Assembly (NCBI RefSeq): GCF_014199395.1
Contig: NZ_JACIJM010000007.1
Span: 1-64,000 of the forward strand
Source of the DNA: Yoonia ponticola
GTDB taxonomy: Bacteria > Pseudomonadota > Alphaproteobacteria > Rhodobacterales > Rhodobacteraceae
Direction: 5' to 3'
Length of the DNA stretch: 64,000 nt
Shown one piece after another: positions 53,719 to 62,649 of the stretch (within the stretch, counting starts at the first letter, position 1; each line of letters starts with the position of its first letter). Both the position numbers and the translations under genes were made by a program. The notes below the pieces were generated by a model that searched no databases, was not told the DNA's origin, and saw nothing but the letters and a program-made list of their open reading frames with translations.

Positions 53719-54285
53719 ATGACAACGCTCACCCGACGCGCGTTTGTGGTGGGCGCACCTTTTGCTTTGGCTGCATGTTCATCGGACCCAGTTTGGGCAC
53801 CTGATGCAGCCGTCAACGCCGCGACCTATCGCAGCGGCGGACCTAGCGCGCTGACCTTGTTTACCGTAAAAAATACCGGCTCTGACAACGGCGCCCATTC
53901 TGCACTGTTGATCGACGGCAGCCAGCGCGTCTTGTTTGATCCCGCTGGCAGTTTCGAGGCGGACGTGAGCCCCGAACGCAACGATGTGTTGTTCGGGTTC
54001 AGCCCTGCGGTGGAACGCGCCTATGTGTCCTACCATGCGCGCCGCGAATTTTATGTCGTTGTGCAAAACATCGCAGTTCCGGCACCTGTCGCGGAACAAG
54101 CCATGCGGCTTGCCTTTGCAAATGGCGCAGAGCCCAAGGCGCATTGCACCCGCGCGACGTCGCGGCTTTTGCGCCAACTACCGGGATTCGATGCAATCGG
54201 CGGCACATGGTTCCCGAACAACCTGTCCGACGCGTTTGGTGCGATCTCGGGCGTGGCAACACGCGAAGTCCGTGAACAGGACTAA
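53719..54285 (+). CDS. Tat-type lipoprotein of papain-like fold
   Basis: A 188-residue exported protein. TLTRRAFVVGAPFALAACSS combines a twin arginine (R6-R7) with a lipobox ending at C20. The mature part has NGAHSALLIDGSQRVLFDPAGSF and later AHCTRATSRLLRQLPG; H and C in these positions suggest a DUF4105/NlpC-type papain-like fold, possibly catalytic. It follows the COX subunit IV gene. Its end overlaps the end of the convergent azlD gene by four bases. Confidence 0.75.
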   Translation: MTTLTRRAFVVGAPFALAACSSDPVWAPDAAVNAATYRSGGPSALTLFTVKNTGSDNGAHSALLIDGSQRVLFDPAGSFEADVSPERNDVLFGFSPAVERAYVSYHARREFYVVVQNIAVPAPVAEQAMRLAFANGAEPKAHCTRATSRLLRQLPGFDAIGGTWFPNNLSDAFGAISGVATREVREQD

Positions 54286-54617
54286 AGCTGCCCCGTCAGG
54301 TACAGCCCCGCGTATAGCGTCACAGCACCAGCGCCAATCGCCCACAAAACATGCTTTTTCCACACGCCCATCGCAAGCGTTGCAAGGGCCGCGGTCACGC
54401 GCACCGGATCAACATCCCCACCCGTCGCATCAGGCCACAACGCAAGCGGGGCCACCATCGCGGGCAGCACGGCCACGGGCGTATAGCGCAGCAAACGCAG
54501 CACAATCGCAGGCATCGGACGATCCCCGATCAGACCTAAAAACGAAAACCGGATCACATAAGTGCCAACACCCACGAGCAGAATAGTCAGCCAAATCTCA
54601 GCGTTTGAAAACGTCAT
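54282..54617 (-). CDS. azlD: AzlD branched-chain amino acid exporter subunit
   Basis: A 111-residue membrane protein with about four helices. FSFLGLIGDRPMPAIVLRLLRYTPVAVLPAM is the AzlD hallmark (blocks RPMPA, RYTPVAVLPA). It partners with AzlC to export branched-chain amino acids or analogues. ATG 54617 overlaps the azlC stop in ATGA, fixing the start; the longer frame is rejected. Confidence 0.92.
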   Translation of the reverse strand: MTFSNAEIWLTILLVGVGTYVIRFSFLGLIGDRPMPAIVLRLLRYTPVAVLPAMVAPLALWPDATGGDVDPVRVTAALATLAMGVWKKHVLWAIGAGAVTLYAGLYLTGQL

Positions 54618-55318
54618 GTCCGTTTCTCCGTCCAGCTTTCCACGATCACGCCCGTGATCATCGCACAGGCCGCAGCGATCAACAGGCCGGACCCTGACGG
54701 CAATCCAACCAACACCAGGCCCACGCACATCGACACAAACGCAGCCGCCACATGGGCCAGCGTGCGTAGCATCGGGCCAATCATCGCAAGGAATGTAATC
54801 GGCAATGCAAAATCGAGCGCATATTCCGGCGGGATCGACGTGCCAACCAGCCCGCCCACAGCCGTAAACGCAACCCAAGTCGGCGCAATCGGGGTCGCAA
54901 CACCAATAAAGAACCAGAAACGCTCGGGCACAGTCATCGGCACGGTCTCGTACCGCGCCACAGACGCCATATAGGACTGGTCGAAATTAAGGTATGACAC
55001 GCAGGCGCGTTGCCACAGCGGCGCGCTTCCCAAAAACGGCACCAAGGCTGCAGAATACATCGCCATCCGCAGGTTCACCGCCAAAGCCGCCAATAAAACC
55101 AGCGCAATGCTCGCGTTATCGACCATCAACTGCACGGCTGCGAATTGTGACGCGCCCGCAATCACAACCACCGAAAAACCCATCGCTTGTGCGAGGCTCA
55201 AGCCCGCTTCAATCGCCACGACGCCAAACAGCATCGCAAACGGGCCTGCAACAAACACAAATGGCCAGCCATCGCGGATGCCGGCAAAGTAGGCGGATTT
55301 CTCAGTGGCAGATAACAT
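54614..55318 (-). CDS. azlC: AzlC branched-chain amino acid exporter subunit
   Basis: A 234-residue membrane protein with six or more helices. GPFAMLFGVVAIEAGLSLAQAMGFS and VVIAGASQFAAVQLM are typical AzlC blocks; LNFDQSYMASVARYE lies in a loop. First gene of azlCD and divergent from fdhD with a 61-bp control region. Confidence 0.93.
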   Translation of the reverse strand: MLSATEKSAYFAGIRDGWPFVFVAGPFAMLFGVVAIEAGLSLAQAMGFSVVVIAGASQFAAVQLMVDNASIALVLLAALAVNLRMAMYSAALVPFLGSAPLWQRACVSYLNFDQSYMASVARYETVPMTVPERFWFFIGVATPIAPTWVAFTAVGGLVGTSIPPEYALDFALPITFLAMIGPMLRTLAHVAAAFVSMCVGLVLVGLPSGSGLLIAAACAMITGVIVESWTEKRT

Positions 55319-55379
55319 GGGTTCGGCCTAAGCTAGAGTGCGGTCCGCCACGCTTACCGCTGACACGAAGGAATGACAA

Positions 55380-56258
55380 TTGGCCCAGCTCGACGACACA
55401 TCCGGTTACCTGATCGCACCCGACCCCACATCCACACGGCTGACGCGCAGCGTGCAAGGCACTGATCAGAACGGAAATCCCAGCGAGCTGCATGTCGTCG
55501 AAGAACGCCCTCTTACGATTTTCCTCAACAACCGCGAAATCGTGACCGCCATGACAATCGGCGACTACCCCAAATATCTCGCCCTCGGGTTTCTCAAAAA
55601 CCAAGGGATGCTCGCGAATGGCGAAGACGTCACAGGCGTCGACTACGACGAAGAACTGGAAACCGTCGTCGTGCGCACGGCCTCCACCACAACGTTTGAG
55701 GATAAGCTGCAAAAGAAAACCCGCACCAGCGGTTGCGCCGTCGGTACGGTCTTCGGCGACATGATGGAAGGCGTGGAAAACGTGCGTCTGCCCGATACGC
55801 CCGTCAAAACGTCTGACCTCTATGCGCTCGCAGCACACATCAACCGAACGCCGTCACTCTACCTGACCGCAGGCGCGATCCACGGCACGGTGCTCTGCCA
55901 AGGCAACCGCCCGCTGGTGTATATGGAAGACGTGGGCCGCCATAACGCCGTCGACAAAATCGCAGGTTGGATGCTGTCCGAAAACGTCTCTGCCGCCGAC
56001 AAAACGCTCTACACAACAGGCAGGCTCACCTCGGAAATGGTGATCAAAACCGCGCTCATGGGCATTCCCACACTCGCATCTCGATCCGGCTTTACCGCAT
56101 GGGGCGTCGAAATCGCGAACCAAGTCGGCCTGACCCTGATCGGTCGCATGAAAGGCCAACGCTTCGTCTGCCTCTCGGGCGAACACCGCCTCATCCGCGA
56201 CGCCGATCCGAGCCAAATCGCCGACGAACCGCGTAAATCAGGGCGCAAAGCCGGATGA
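55380..56258 (+). CDS. fdhD: Formate dehydrogenase sulfurtransferase FdhD
   Basis: A 292-residue protein that delivers sulfur to the molybdenum cofactor of formate dehydrogenase. ERPLTIFLNNREIVTAMTIG, GRLTSEMVIKTALMGIPTLASRS and ANQVGLTLIGRMKGQRF are conserved blocks. The cysteine loop reads RTSGCAVGT, so only one cysteine of the CxxC known from E. coli is kept. The start is a TTG at 55380 with AAGGA upstream. It heads an operon with mobA, mobB and moeA. Confidence 0.92.
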   Translation: MAQLDDTSGYLIAPDPTSTRLTRSVQGTDQNGNPSELHVVEERPLTIFLNNREIVTAMTIGDYPKYLALGFLKNQGMLANGEDVTGVDYDEELETVVVRTASTTTFEDKLQKKTRTSGCAVGTVFGDMMEGVENVRLPDTPVKTSDLYALAAHINRTPSLYLTAGAIHGTVLCQGNRPLVYMEDVGRHNAVDKIAGWMLSENVSAADKTLYTTGRLTSEMVIKTALMGIPTLASRSGFTAWGVEIANQVGLTLIGRMKGQRFVCLSGEHRLIRDADPSQIADEPRKSGRKAG

Positions 56259-56274
56259 TCACACGCACCCCCAC

Positions 56275-56299
56275 CCCTTCATTTCGCCAAAACAACTCA
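56275..56299 (+). repeat. Dispersed 25-bp repeat, copy 2
   Basis: Contains CTTCATTTCGCCAAAACAAC and lies 17 bases after the fdhD stop, between fdhD and mobA inside an operon. It shares 28 bases with the copy at 63839-63863 (inverted) and 25 with 8770-8794. Confidence 0.7.
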
Positions 56300-56316
56300 A
56301 ATCCGCAGGCTCATCC

Positions 56317-56898
56317 ATGAAACAACCTCTCGGTGTTATCCTCGCAGGTGGCCAAGCCACGCGCATGGGCGGCGGCGACAAATGCCTGCTGACGCTCGGC
56401 GGCATGCCCATCCTGAAACGTGTCCTCGACCGCCTAGAGCCGCAAACCGACGGTGTGATTCTCAACGCCAATGGCGACGCTACGCGCTTTGCGGACTACA
56501 ACATCGCGGTTGTGGCCGACAGTATCACAGGTTTCGCCGGACCTTTGTCCGGCGTCCTTGCTGGTTTGGATCACGCGGCTCAGTTGGGGCATACCCACAT
56601 CATCACCGCCGCCGCTGACACGCCGTTCTTTCCTTGCGACCTGACCCCGCAACTGTTGCTTGCGGGCGAGACAAATGGCCTCGCACTTGCCGCCTCGCCA
56701 TCCGGTCGCCAGCCAACCTTCGGCCTTTGGCCAGTTGCCCTGCGCGACGACCTACGGGCAGCGCTTGACGACGGATTACGCAAAGTTGTTATGTGGACCC
56801 AGAAACACAACGCTGGCACCGCCGAATTCCCCGACGATGCCGCGTTTTTTAACGTCAACACCCCCGAAGACCTGCAAAAAGCGGAAACCATGTTATGA
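56317..56898 (+). CDS. mobA: Molybdenum cofactor guanylyltransferase
   Basis: A 193-residue nucleotidyltransferase that attaches GMP to molybdopterin. ILAGGQATRMGGGDKCLL is the nucleotide-binding start, with DGVILNANGD and AAADTPFFPCDL as the metal site. It overlaps mobB by four bases (ATGA). Confidence 0.95.
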   Translation: MKQPLGVILAGGQATRMGGGDKCLLTLGGMPILKRVLDRLEPQTDGVILNANGDATRFADYNIAVVADSITGFAGPLSGVLAGLDHAAQLGHTHIITAAADTPFFPCDLTPQLLLAGETNGLALAASPSGRQPTFGLWPVALRDDLRAALDDGLRKVVMWTQKHNAGTAEFPDDAAFFNVNTPEDLQKAETML

Positions 56899-57386
56899 AA
56901 ATTTTCGGTGTCGCCGGATACAAAAACGCAGGCAAAACCGGCCTCATGGAACGGCTGGTGACAGAGATCACGGGGCGCGGTTTTACCGTATCCACGCTCA
57001 AGCACGCGCACCATGCTTTTGACATCGACCACCCCGGCAAGGACAGCCACAGGCATCGCACCGCTGGCGCACATCAGGTCGTGCTATCCTCTGGCAACCG
57101 CTGGGCGATGATGACCGAATTGCGCGGCACACCAGAGCCGCCCCTGTCCGAGTTGCTCGCGCAAATGGCCCCAGTTGACTTGATCCTGATCGAAGGTTGG
57201 AAACGCGACAGCCACCCCAAAATCGAAGCCTATCGCGGTGAAACCAATCACCCGCTGATTGCCCCTGACGATCCCACGATCAAAGCGATCGCCAGCGACA
57301 CCTCGATCACGCTGGACCGTCCCGTTTTTGACCTGAACGACACGGCCATCATCGCCGATTTCATCCTCGCCGAGACTGGTCTGTGA
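56895..57386 (+). CDS. mobB: Molybdopterin-guanine dinucleotide protein MobB
   Basis: A 163-residue P-loop GTPase that assists MobA. Walker A VAGYKNAGKTGLMERLV, the DIDHPGKDSHRHR block and LILIEGWKRDSHPKIE are typical. It overlaps mobA and the next gene by four bases each. Confidence 0.94.
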   Translation: MKIFGVAGYKNAGKTGLMERLVTEITGRGFTVSTLKHAHHAFDIDHPGKDSHRHRTAGAHQVVLSSGNRWAMMTELRGTPEPPLSELLAQMAPVDLILIEGWKRDSHPKIEAYRGETNHPLIAPDDPTIKAIASDTSITLDRPVFDLNDTAIIADFILAETGL

Positions 57387-58198
57387 ACTGGGACAGCTTT
57401 GTCATGGTCGATTGGTCCGGTGGAAATGATCGCGGTCCAACCCCAACCAAAGACGCGATTTGGGTGGGCATCAGCCGCAGCGACACCTCCGAAGACCCGC
57501 GCTATTTCCGTAATCGCCAAAGCTTTTTCTCGTGGATCACTGATTTCCTCGATGCCGAACTCACCGCCAAACGCCGCACTTTGGTCGGGTTCGATTTTCC
57601 GTTCGGCTACCCCGCAGGCTTTGGCCGTCACCTGACGGGAACCGACGATCCGCTGACCCTGTGGCAATGGTTCACTGACCGCGTCGAAGATTCCCCCAAA
57701 GCGAATAATCGATTCGATATCGCGGGCCAGATCAACCGCACATTGCCCGGCGTTGGCCCATTTTGGGCGAACGGCCTGAAACGCGACATCGCTGACTTGC
57801 CGCGCAAGGGACTTGCCCGCACTCAAAACCCGTTCCCCGAAAAGCGCATGGTTGAAACACGCGCCAAGGGCAGCTTTACCTGCTGGCAACTCGCGGGTGC
57901 TGGCGCCGTTGGATCGCAAGTCATCATGGGCTTGCCGATCCTGCACCGCCTTAGACAGATATTCGCCAATAAAATAAGCATCTGGCCGTTCGATCAGCTC
58001 ACCCGCCCAATCGCGTTTGTCGAAATCTGGCCAACCCTATTTGCAGGCCCCGCACCCGCAGATATGATCAAAGACGCACATCAGGTGAAGGCCACTGCGC
58101 AGGCGCTCGCTCAAAAATCAGTCACAACTCTTCACGCAGACTTGCAAATCACTTCACCCGTTGAGGGTTGGATTCTGGGGATCGGACAGCCAAATTGA
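57383..58198 (+). CDS. RNase H-fold-like protein in Mo-cofactor operon
   Basis: A 271-residue protein without established function. FVMVDWSGGNDRG near residue 8, LVGFDFPFGYPAGF near 72 and a later VEIWPTLFAG resemble the acidic strands of DUF429/RNase H-like folds. It overlaps mobB by four bases and lies six bases before moeA, so it is tied to molybdopterin metabolism. Homologues in Rhodobacterales are sometimes labelled molybdopterin-guanine dinucleotide synthesis proteins, by position. Whether it is a nuclease is unknown. Confidence 0.75.
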   Translation: MNWDSFVMVDWSGGNDRGPTPTKDAIWVGISRSDTSEDPRYFRNRQSFFSWITDFLDAELTAKRRTLVGFDFPFGYPAGFGRHLTGTDDPLTLWQWFTDRVEDSPKANNRFDIAGQINRTLPGVGPFWANGLKRDIADLPRKGLARTQNPFPEKRMVETRAKGSFTCWQLAGAGAVGSQVIMGLPILHRLRQIFANKISIWPFDQLTRPIAFVEIWPTLFAGPAPADMIKDAHQVKATAQALAQKSVTTLHADLQITSPVEGWILGIGQPN

Positions 58199-58203
58199 CC
58201 ACT

Positions 58204-59463
58204 ATGGGACTTAGACCGCCACCACTTCGCAATGATTGCTTTGCCATGCCTCAAGGCGCCTATTGGACGCCTGTGGCGGACGCATTGGCACATCTTCGCG
58301 AAAAATTGCATCCGGTGTGCGGTGTCGAAGGCATTCCGCTGTGCCAAGGTGCCAATCGCATCCTCGCTGGCCCCGCGATTGCGCTGCGGGCGCATCCACC
58401 AGCGACTAACTCTGCTGTTGATGGATACGCGTTCAGCGGCCCGATCCCCGAAGGCGCGCATGAACTCACGCTTGTCGATGACCGCTCTGCCGCTGGCGAT
58501 CCGTACACTGGCGTTGTGCCCGCCGGACATGCCATTCGCATTCTCACGGGCGCTGACGTGCCGCAGGGCACCGACACGATCATCCTGCAAGAAGACATCA
58601 CAACAGACGGCAAGGCGATTGCGTTCAATGGACCGCTGAAAACCGGTTCAAACGCGCGGCAAGCGGGCGAAGACATGGCACGCGGCCAGATCATCCTGCC
58701 CGGTCAACACAAACTAAAACCTTGCGATTTGGCAACGCTTGCGTCTGCAGGCGTGGGCCGTTTGAACGTGCGAAAACGTCTGCGCGTCGGCATTTTATCG
58801 ACGGGCGACGAACTGCTCGAACCGGGTGCAATGGCTTGCCCTGGCAAGATTTACGACGCCAACCGTTCCATGCTTTGCGCGGCGATCACGCGCTGGGGCT
58901 ACGACGTGCGCGACCTTGGCATCGCACCGGATAACCGCGACACGATCAAAGCAACCCTTGATCAAGCGGCACGCGATTGCGACGTGATCCTAACCTCCGG
59001 CGGCGCGTCAGCAGGCGACGAGGATCATATTTCCGCGCTATTGCAAAACACCGGATCGCTCGCGCTTTGGCGCATCGCGATCAAACCGGGCCGCCCTTTG
59101 GCGCTGGGTATCTGGAACAAAACACCAGTCTTCGGCTTGCCTGGCAATCCCGTTGCAGCCGCCGTTTGCGCCCTGCTTTTCGCCCGCCCTGCCCTTTCCG
59201 TCCTTGCGGGTGCCGGTTGGGTCGACCCCGTCAGCTACAAAATCCCTGCCGCGTTTCGCAAAAACAAAAAGGGGGGACGCCAAGAATATCTGCGCGCCCG
59301 CATGACCCCCGAAGGCAGCGCCGAAATCTTCGGCTCCGAAGGGTCAGGTCGCGTTTCTGGTCTGAGTTGGGCAACCGGATTGGTGGCTTTGCCGGACGAA
59401 GCCGTCGCAATTGATATCGGAACGCCCGTGACCTACATTCCGTTTGGCGAAATGGGGTTGTAA
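58204..59463 (+). CDS. moeA: Molybdopterin molybdenumtransferase MoeA
   Basis: A 419-residue enzyme that inserts molybdate into adenylylated molybdopterin. NSAVDGYAF, ILTGADVPQGTDTIILQED, STGDELLEPG, TSGGASAGDEDHI, KPGRPLALG and GLPGNPVAA are all present. The start at 58204 (MGLRPPPLRNDCF) is chosen; a TTG three codons earlier is possible. It ends the fdhD-mobA-mobB-moeA operon. Confidence 0.95.
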   Translation: MGLRPPPLRNDCFAMPQGAYWTPVADALAHLREKLHPVCGVEGIPLCQGANRILAGPAIALRAHPPATNSAVDGYAFSGPIPEGAHELTLVDDRSAAGDPYTGVVPAGHAIRILTGADVPQGTDTIILQEDITTDGKAIAFNGPLKTGSNARQAGEDMARGQIILPGQHKLKPCDLATLASAGVGRLNVRKRLRVGILSTGDELLEPGAMACPGKIYDANRSMLCAAITRWGYDVRDLGIAPDNRDTIKATLDQAARDCDVILTSGGASAGDEDHISALLQNTGSLALWRIAIKPGRPLALGIWNKTPVFGLPGNPVAAAVCALLFARPALSVLAGAGWVDPVSYKIPAAFRKNKKGGRQEYLRARMTPEGSAEIFGSEGSGRVSGLSWATGLVALPDEAVAIDIGTPVTYIPFGEMGL

Positions 59464-59472
59464 GGACGGGAC

Positions 59473-60051
59473 ATGCGAATACAAATGGGCATTCCCAGAG
59501 GGGCCAAGGCGCAAGCCGCGGCGCTTTACTGGGGGGCATTTGGGGAAAAACTCGGCACCGTGATGGGCCCAGAGCCCAAGGCGATGGCCTATATTTTACG
59601 CGTCATTGATTCGCGCCATGCTATTTCCGCGGTTGATGATGACGGGACGTTACTGGGCGTTGTCGGGTTCAAAACCAACAAAGGTGCGCTTGTCGGCGGC
59701 ACATATAGCGACTTTGCCGCGATCTACGGGCATTTGGGCGCGATCTGGCGGGCGGTATTGCTATCCCTACTCGAACGCGACACCGAAAATCGGCGTTTTC
59801 TGATGGACGGCATTTTTGTAGCGCCCGCCGCCCGTGGGAAAGGGGTCGGCAGCGCCTTGCTGGTGGCGATCATGAACGAAGGGCATCAACGGGGTTATCC
59901 ATCGCTGCGCCTTGATGTGATCGACACCAATCCGCGTGCTAAGGCGCTATATGAACGCCACGGCTTTGCGCCAACGGATACCACGAAACTCGGCCCGCTC
60001 AGGCATATCTTCAAATTTCACAGCGTCACGACGATGGTTAAAAAGCTCTGA
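59473..60051 (+). CDS. GNAT-family N-acetyltransferase
   Basis: A 192-residue acetyltransferase. LMDGIFVAPAARGKGVGSALLVAIM is motif A with the acetyl-CoA pyrophosphate loop (RGKGVG), and LDVIDTNPRAKALYERHGF is motif B. Substrate unknown. It begins nine bases after moeA and may be in the same transcript. It is convergent with mbfA. Confidence 0.88.
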   Translation: MRIQMGIPRGAKAQAAALYWGAFGEKLGTVMGPEPKAMAYILRVIDSRHAISAVDDDGTLLGVVGFKTNKGALVGGTYSDFAAIYGHLGAIWRAVLLSLLERDTENRRFLMDGIFVAPAARGKGVGSALLVAIMNEGHQRGYPSLRLDVIDTNPRAKALYERHGFAPTDTTKLGPLRHIFKFHSVTTMVKKL

Positions 60052-60055
60052 CGCG

Positions 60056-61033
60056 TCAGCCAGAACCAATCAACGCACCCGCAGCAAACACCAATGCACC
60101 GCCCAGCACGACCTGAAACACGGCTTTCATAAACGGCGTCTGCATATAGCGGTTTTGAATCCACGCAATCGCCCAAAGTTCAACAAACACAACGATCAAC
60201 GCAATGATTGTCGCCGTCCAAAAATCCGTAATCAAGTATGGCAACGCATGACCCAGCCCACCAAGCGTTGTCATCACACCCGCCGACAGACCGCGTTTAT
60301 AGGGCGATCCGCGCCCCGAAATCTGCCCGTCATCTGATGCGGCCTCGGTAAAGCCCATCGAAATGCCGGCGCCCACGGACGCTGCCAAGCCAACCAAGAA
60401 CGTCGTCCATGTGTTTTGCGTCGCGAAAGCCACCGCAAAAATCGGCGCAAGCGTCGACACGGACCCGTCCATCAAACCCGCCAAGCCTGGTTGCACCCAT
60501 GTCAGCACAAACTGGCGGTGCGCGGCGTCGTCTTCTTGCTCTTTCGCATCCTTGTCCAAATGCTCTTCGGTCAATTCACTGGCACGATCCGCATGGCCTG
60601 CCTCTGCCGCTGCCAAATCACCAAGCAATTTGCGCGTCGCGGCATCCGTGACCCGTTTGGCCGCGTTTTCATAGAACCGCTGCGCGTCGTGTTCCATCTG
60701 CGCCGCTTCACCGCGCACGCTATCCAACGACAGATTCTCAACCAACCACACCGGACGGCGGGCGTAATATCCAGCAACATGTTCACGGCGGATCAGCGGA
60801 ATTACATCGCCAAACCGCTGCGTGTGCAAGTCGATCAAACGTTGGCGGTGCCCGTCTTCCTCGGTTGCCATCCCGTCAAAAATCGCGGCAGACGCCGGAT
60901 AATCGTCGCGCAACATATGCGCATATTGACGATAAATCCGCGCATCGTCTTCTTCAGACGAAATCGCCAGCGCAAGGATTTCTTGCTCTGACAGGTCTTT
61001 AAACTGACGACGATTAGCAAATCCGGGAATCAT
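60056..61033 (-). CDS. mbfA: MbfA: ferritin-like/VIT1 iron exporter
   Basis: A 325-residue fusion. Residues ~15-165 are a ferritin-like (erythrin) four-helix domain with the di-iron Glu/His motifs SSEEDDARIYRQYA, ATEEDGHRQRL, MEHDAQRFYENAAK and AAAEAGHADR. Residues ~185-325 are the VIT1/CCC1 membrane part (GLAGLMDGSVSTLAPIFAVAFA and several helices). Homologues in Bradyrhizobium and Agrobacterium export iron under high-iron and acid stress and are repressed by Irr. An Irr-type box sits 12 bases upstream of the start. Confidence 0.92.
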   Translation of the reverse strand: MIPGFANRRQFKDLSEQEILALAISSEEDDARIYRQYAHMLRDDYPASAAIFDGMATEEDGHRQRLIDLHTQRFGDVIPLIRREHVAGYYARRPVWLVENLSLDSVRGEAAQMEHDAQRFYENAAKRVTDAATRKLLGDLAAAEAGHADRASELTEEHLDKDAKEQEDDAAHRQFVLTWVQPGLAGLMDGSVSTLAPIFAVAFATQNTWTTFLVGLAASVGAGISMGFTEAASDDGQISGRGSPYKRGLSAGVMTTLGGLGHALPYLITDFWTATIIALIVVFVELWAIAWIQNRYMQTPFMKAVFQVVLGGALVFAAGALIGSG

Positions 61034-61045
61034 AGCGCACCTCTT

Positions 61046-61060
61046 TTAGAATGATTCTAA
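61046..61060 (-). promoter_or_regulatory. Iron control element (Irr box) of mbfA
   Basis: TTAGAATGATTCTAA is a perfect 15-bp palindrome that fits the ICE consensus bound by the iron regulator Irr in alphaproteobacteria. It lies directly upstream of the mbfA ribosome site, the place expected for repression. Irr itself is not in the window. Confidence 0.8.
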
Positions 61061-61101
61061 TATAGAAGGCCGCCCGCCCAAGACAAGCCCCCCATGAACG
61101 C

Positions 61102-61127
61102 AAAAAGGGCGCGTACTGCGCCCCTTT
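61102..61127 (-). terminator. Intrinsic terminator of formaldehyde dehydrogenase gene
   Basis: Read on the minus strand, AAAGGGGCGC and GCGCCCTTTTT form a hairpin with a short loop and a T-run, 21 bases after the stop of the dehydrogenase gene. Confidence 0.85.
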
Positions 61128-61147
61128 CACCACCTATAACGGCAGTC

Positions 61148-62260
61148 TTAAAATTCGATCACAGCCCGAATGGATTTACCTTCGTGCATCAATTCAAAGC
61201 CGTGGTTGATGTCTTCCAGCTTCAATTTGTGCGTGATCATCGGGTCGATCTCGATTTTGCCATCCATGTACCAATCAACGATTTTCGGCACATCAGTCCG
61301 GCCAGACGCGCCACCAAACGCGGTCCCGCGCCAGCTACGACCCGTGACCAATTGGAACGGACGGGTGGAAATTTCAGCGCCAGCAGGGGCCACGCCGATA
61401 ATGATGCTCTCGCCCCAGCCTTTGTGTGCCGCCTCAAGGGCTGTGCGCATGACATTCACGTTGCCCGTCGCGTCGAAGGTATAGTCAGCACCGCCGCCTG
61501 TCAGTTCAACCAGATGCGCTACCAAATCGCCTTCAACGTCCGACGGGTTCACGAAATCGGTCATGCCAAAATGCGTCGCCATTTCCACTTTGCTCGGGTT
61601 TAGATCAACGCCAACGATCTGGTCAGCGCCTGCAAGGCGCAGCCCTTGGATCACGTTCAAACCGATGCCACCCAGACCAAAGACGATGCTGGTCGATCCG
61701 ATCTCGACCTTCGCCGTGTTAATCACAGCGCCGATACCTGTCGTGACACCACAACCGATGTAGCAAATCTTATCAAACGGGGCGTCTTTGCGGACCTTCG
61801 CAAGCGCGATTTCAGGAACAACCGTGTGGTTCGCAAACGTAGAACAGCCCATGTAGTGGTGGATCGGCGTACCATCCAGCATCGAGAACCGTGTCGAACC
61901 ATCAGGCAACAGCCCAGCGCCCTGCGTGCTACGGATCGATTGGCACAGGTTCGTTTTCGGGTTCAGACAATATTCGCATTCGCGACATTCCGGCGTGTAA
62001 AGCGGGATCACGTGATCGCCCACTTCCAACGACGTCACACCTTCACCGACTTCGATCACAACACCAGCGCCTTCGTGACCCAAGATCGCGGGAAAGATGC
62101 CTTCGGGATCGTCACCAGAACGGGTAAATTCGTCTGTATGGCACAGGCCAGTTGCCTTGATCTCGACCAGCACTTCGCCAGCGCGAGGACCTTCAAGGTT
62201 GACCTCCATGATTTCAAGGGGTTTTCCGGCCGCTACGGCGACAGCTGCACGAGTACGCAT
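61148..62260 (-). CDS. frmA: S-(hydroxymethyl)glutathione dehydrogenase, class III ADH
   Basis: A 370-residue zinc alcohol dehydrogenase that oxidises the glutathione adduct of formaldehyde. Catalytic zinc ligands: C40 in GLCHTDEFT, H62 in GHEGAGVV and the later GCGVTTG cysteine; structural zinc cysteines are in CRECEYCLNPKTNLC. The coenzyme fold is VFGLGGIGLNVIQG. ATG 62260 (MRTRAAVAV) is the usual start. It fits methyl-group metabolism such as DMSP or C1 turnover in marine bacteria. Confidence 0.95.
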   Translation of the reverse strand: MRTRAAVAVAAGKPLEIMEVNLEGPRAGEVLVEIKATGLCHTDEFTRSGDDPEGIFPAILGHEGAGVVIEVGEGVTSLEVGDHVIPLYTPECRECEYCLNPKTNLCQSIRSTQGAGLLPDGSTRFSMLDGTPIHHYMGCSTFANHTVVPEIALAKVRKDAPFDKICYIGCGVTTGIGAVINTAKVEIGSTSIVFGLGGIGLNVIQGLRLAGADQIVGVDLNPSKVEMATHFGMTDFVNPSDVEGDLVAHLVELTGGGADYTFDATGNVNVMRTALEAAHKGWGESIIIGVAPAGAEISTRPFQLVTGRSWRGTAFGGASGRTDVPKIVDWYMDGKIEIDPMITHKLKLEDINHGFELMHEGKSIRAVIEF

Positions 62261-62373
62261 GGGCGTGACCTTTCCAAATTTGTATCGGGGCCAGTCTTGA
62301 TAGCAAAGAGTTTCAGTTTCAAGGGTGCAGTCGGGGCTTGCCAAGGCAAAGCAGGTCGCGGCAAAGTAGGTGC

Positions 62374-62649
62374 ATGAAAAATACCATCATTCCCGGCTTG
62401 TGCCTTATGACGACGCTACTCGCAGGTTGCGCCGATGTTGTCAGCGATCCTGTCGATGAAACCGACCCTTGCGGGGCGCAGAGACATACGGCGCTTTTGG
62501 GGGCCAACATCGCGGCTGTCACATTGCCTGCGGACCTCAATGACCGCGTGATCGGGCCGAACGATGCCGTCACCATGGATTTTGTGGCAGATCGGTTGAA
62601 TATCGAAACCAACGCGGACGGCCTGATCATCGGTTTGTCATGCGGATAG
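62374..62649 (+). CDS. I78-type inhibitor lipoprotein 1
   Basis: A 91-residue lipoprotein: lipobox LLAGC with C19, then the peptidase inhibitor I78 fold. DPCGAQRHTALLGANIAAV opens the domain, DFVADRLNIETNADGLI follows and LSCG closes it; the two cysteines of CGA...CG form the conserved disulfide. I78 inhibitors act on serine proteases in the periplasm. Its end overlaps the next gene by ten bases. Confidence 0.8.
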   Translation: MKNTIIPGLCLMTTLLAGCADVVSDPVDETDPCGAQRHTALLGANIAAVTLPADLNDRVIGPNDAVTMDFVADRLNIETNADGLIIGLSCG

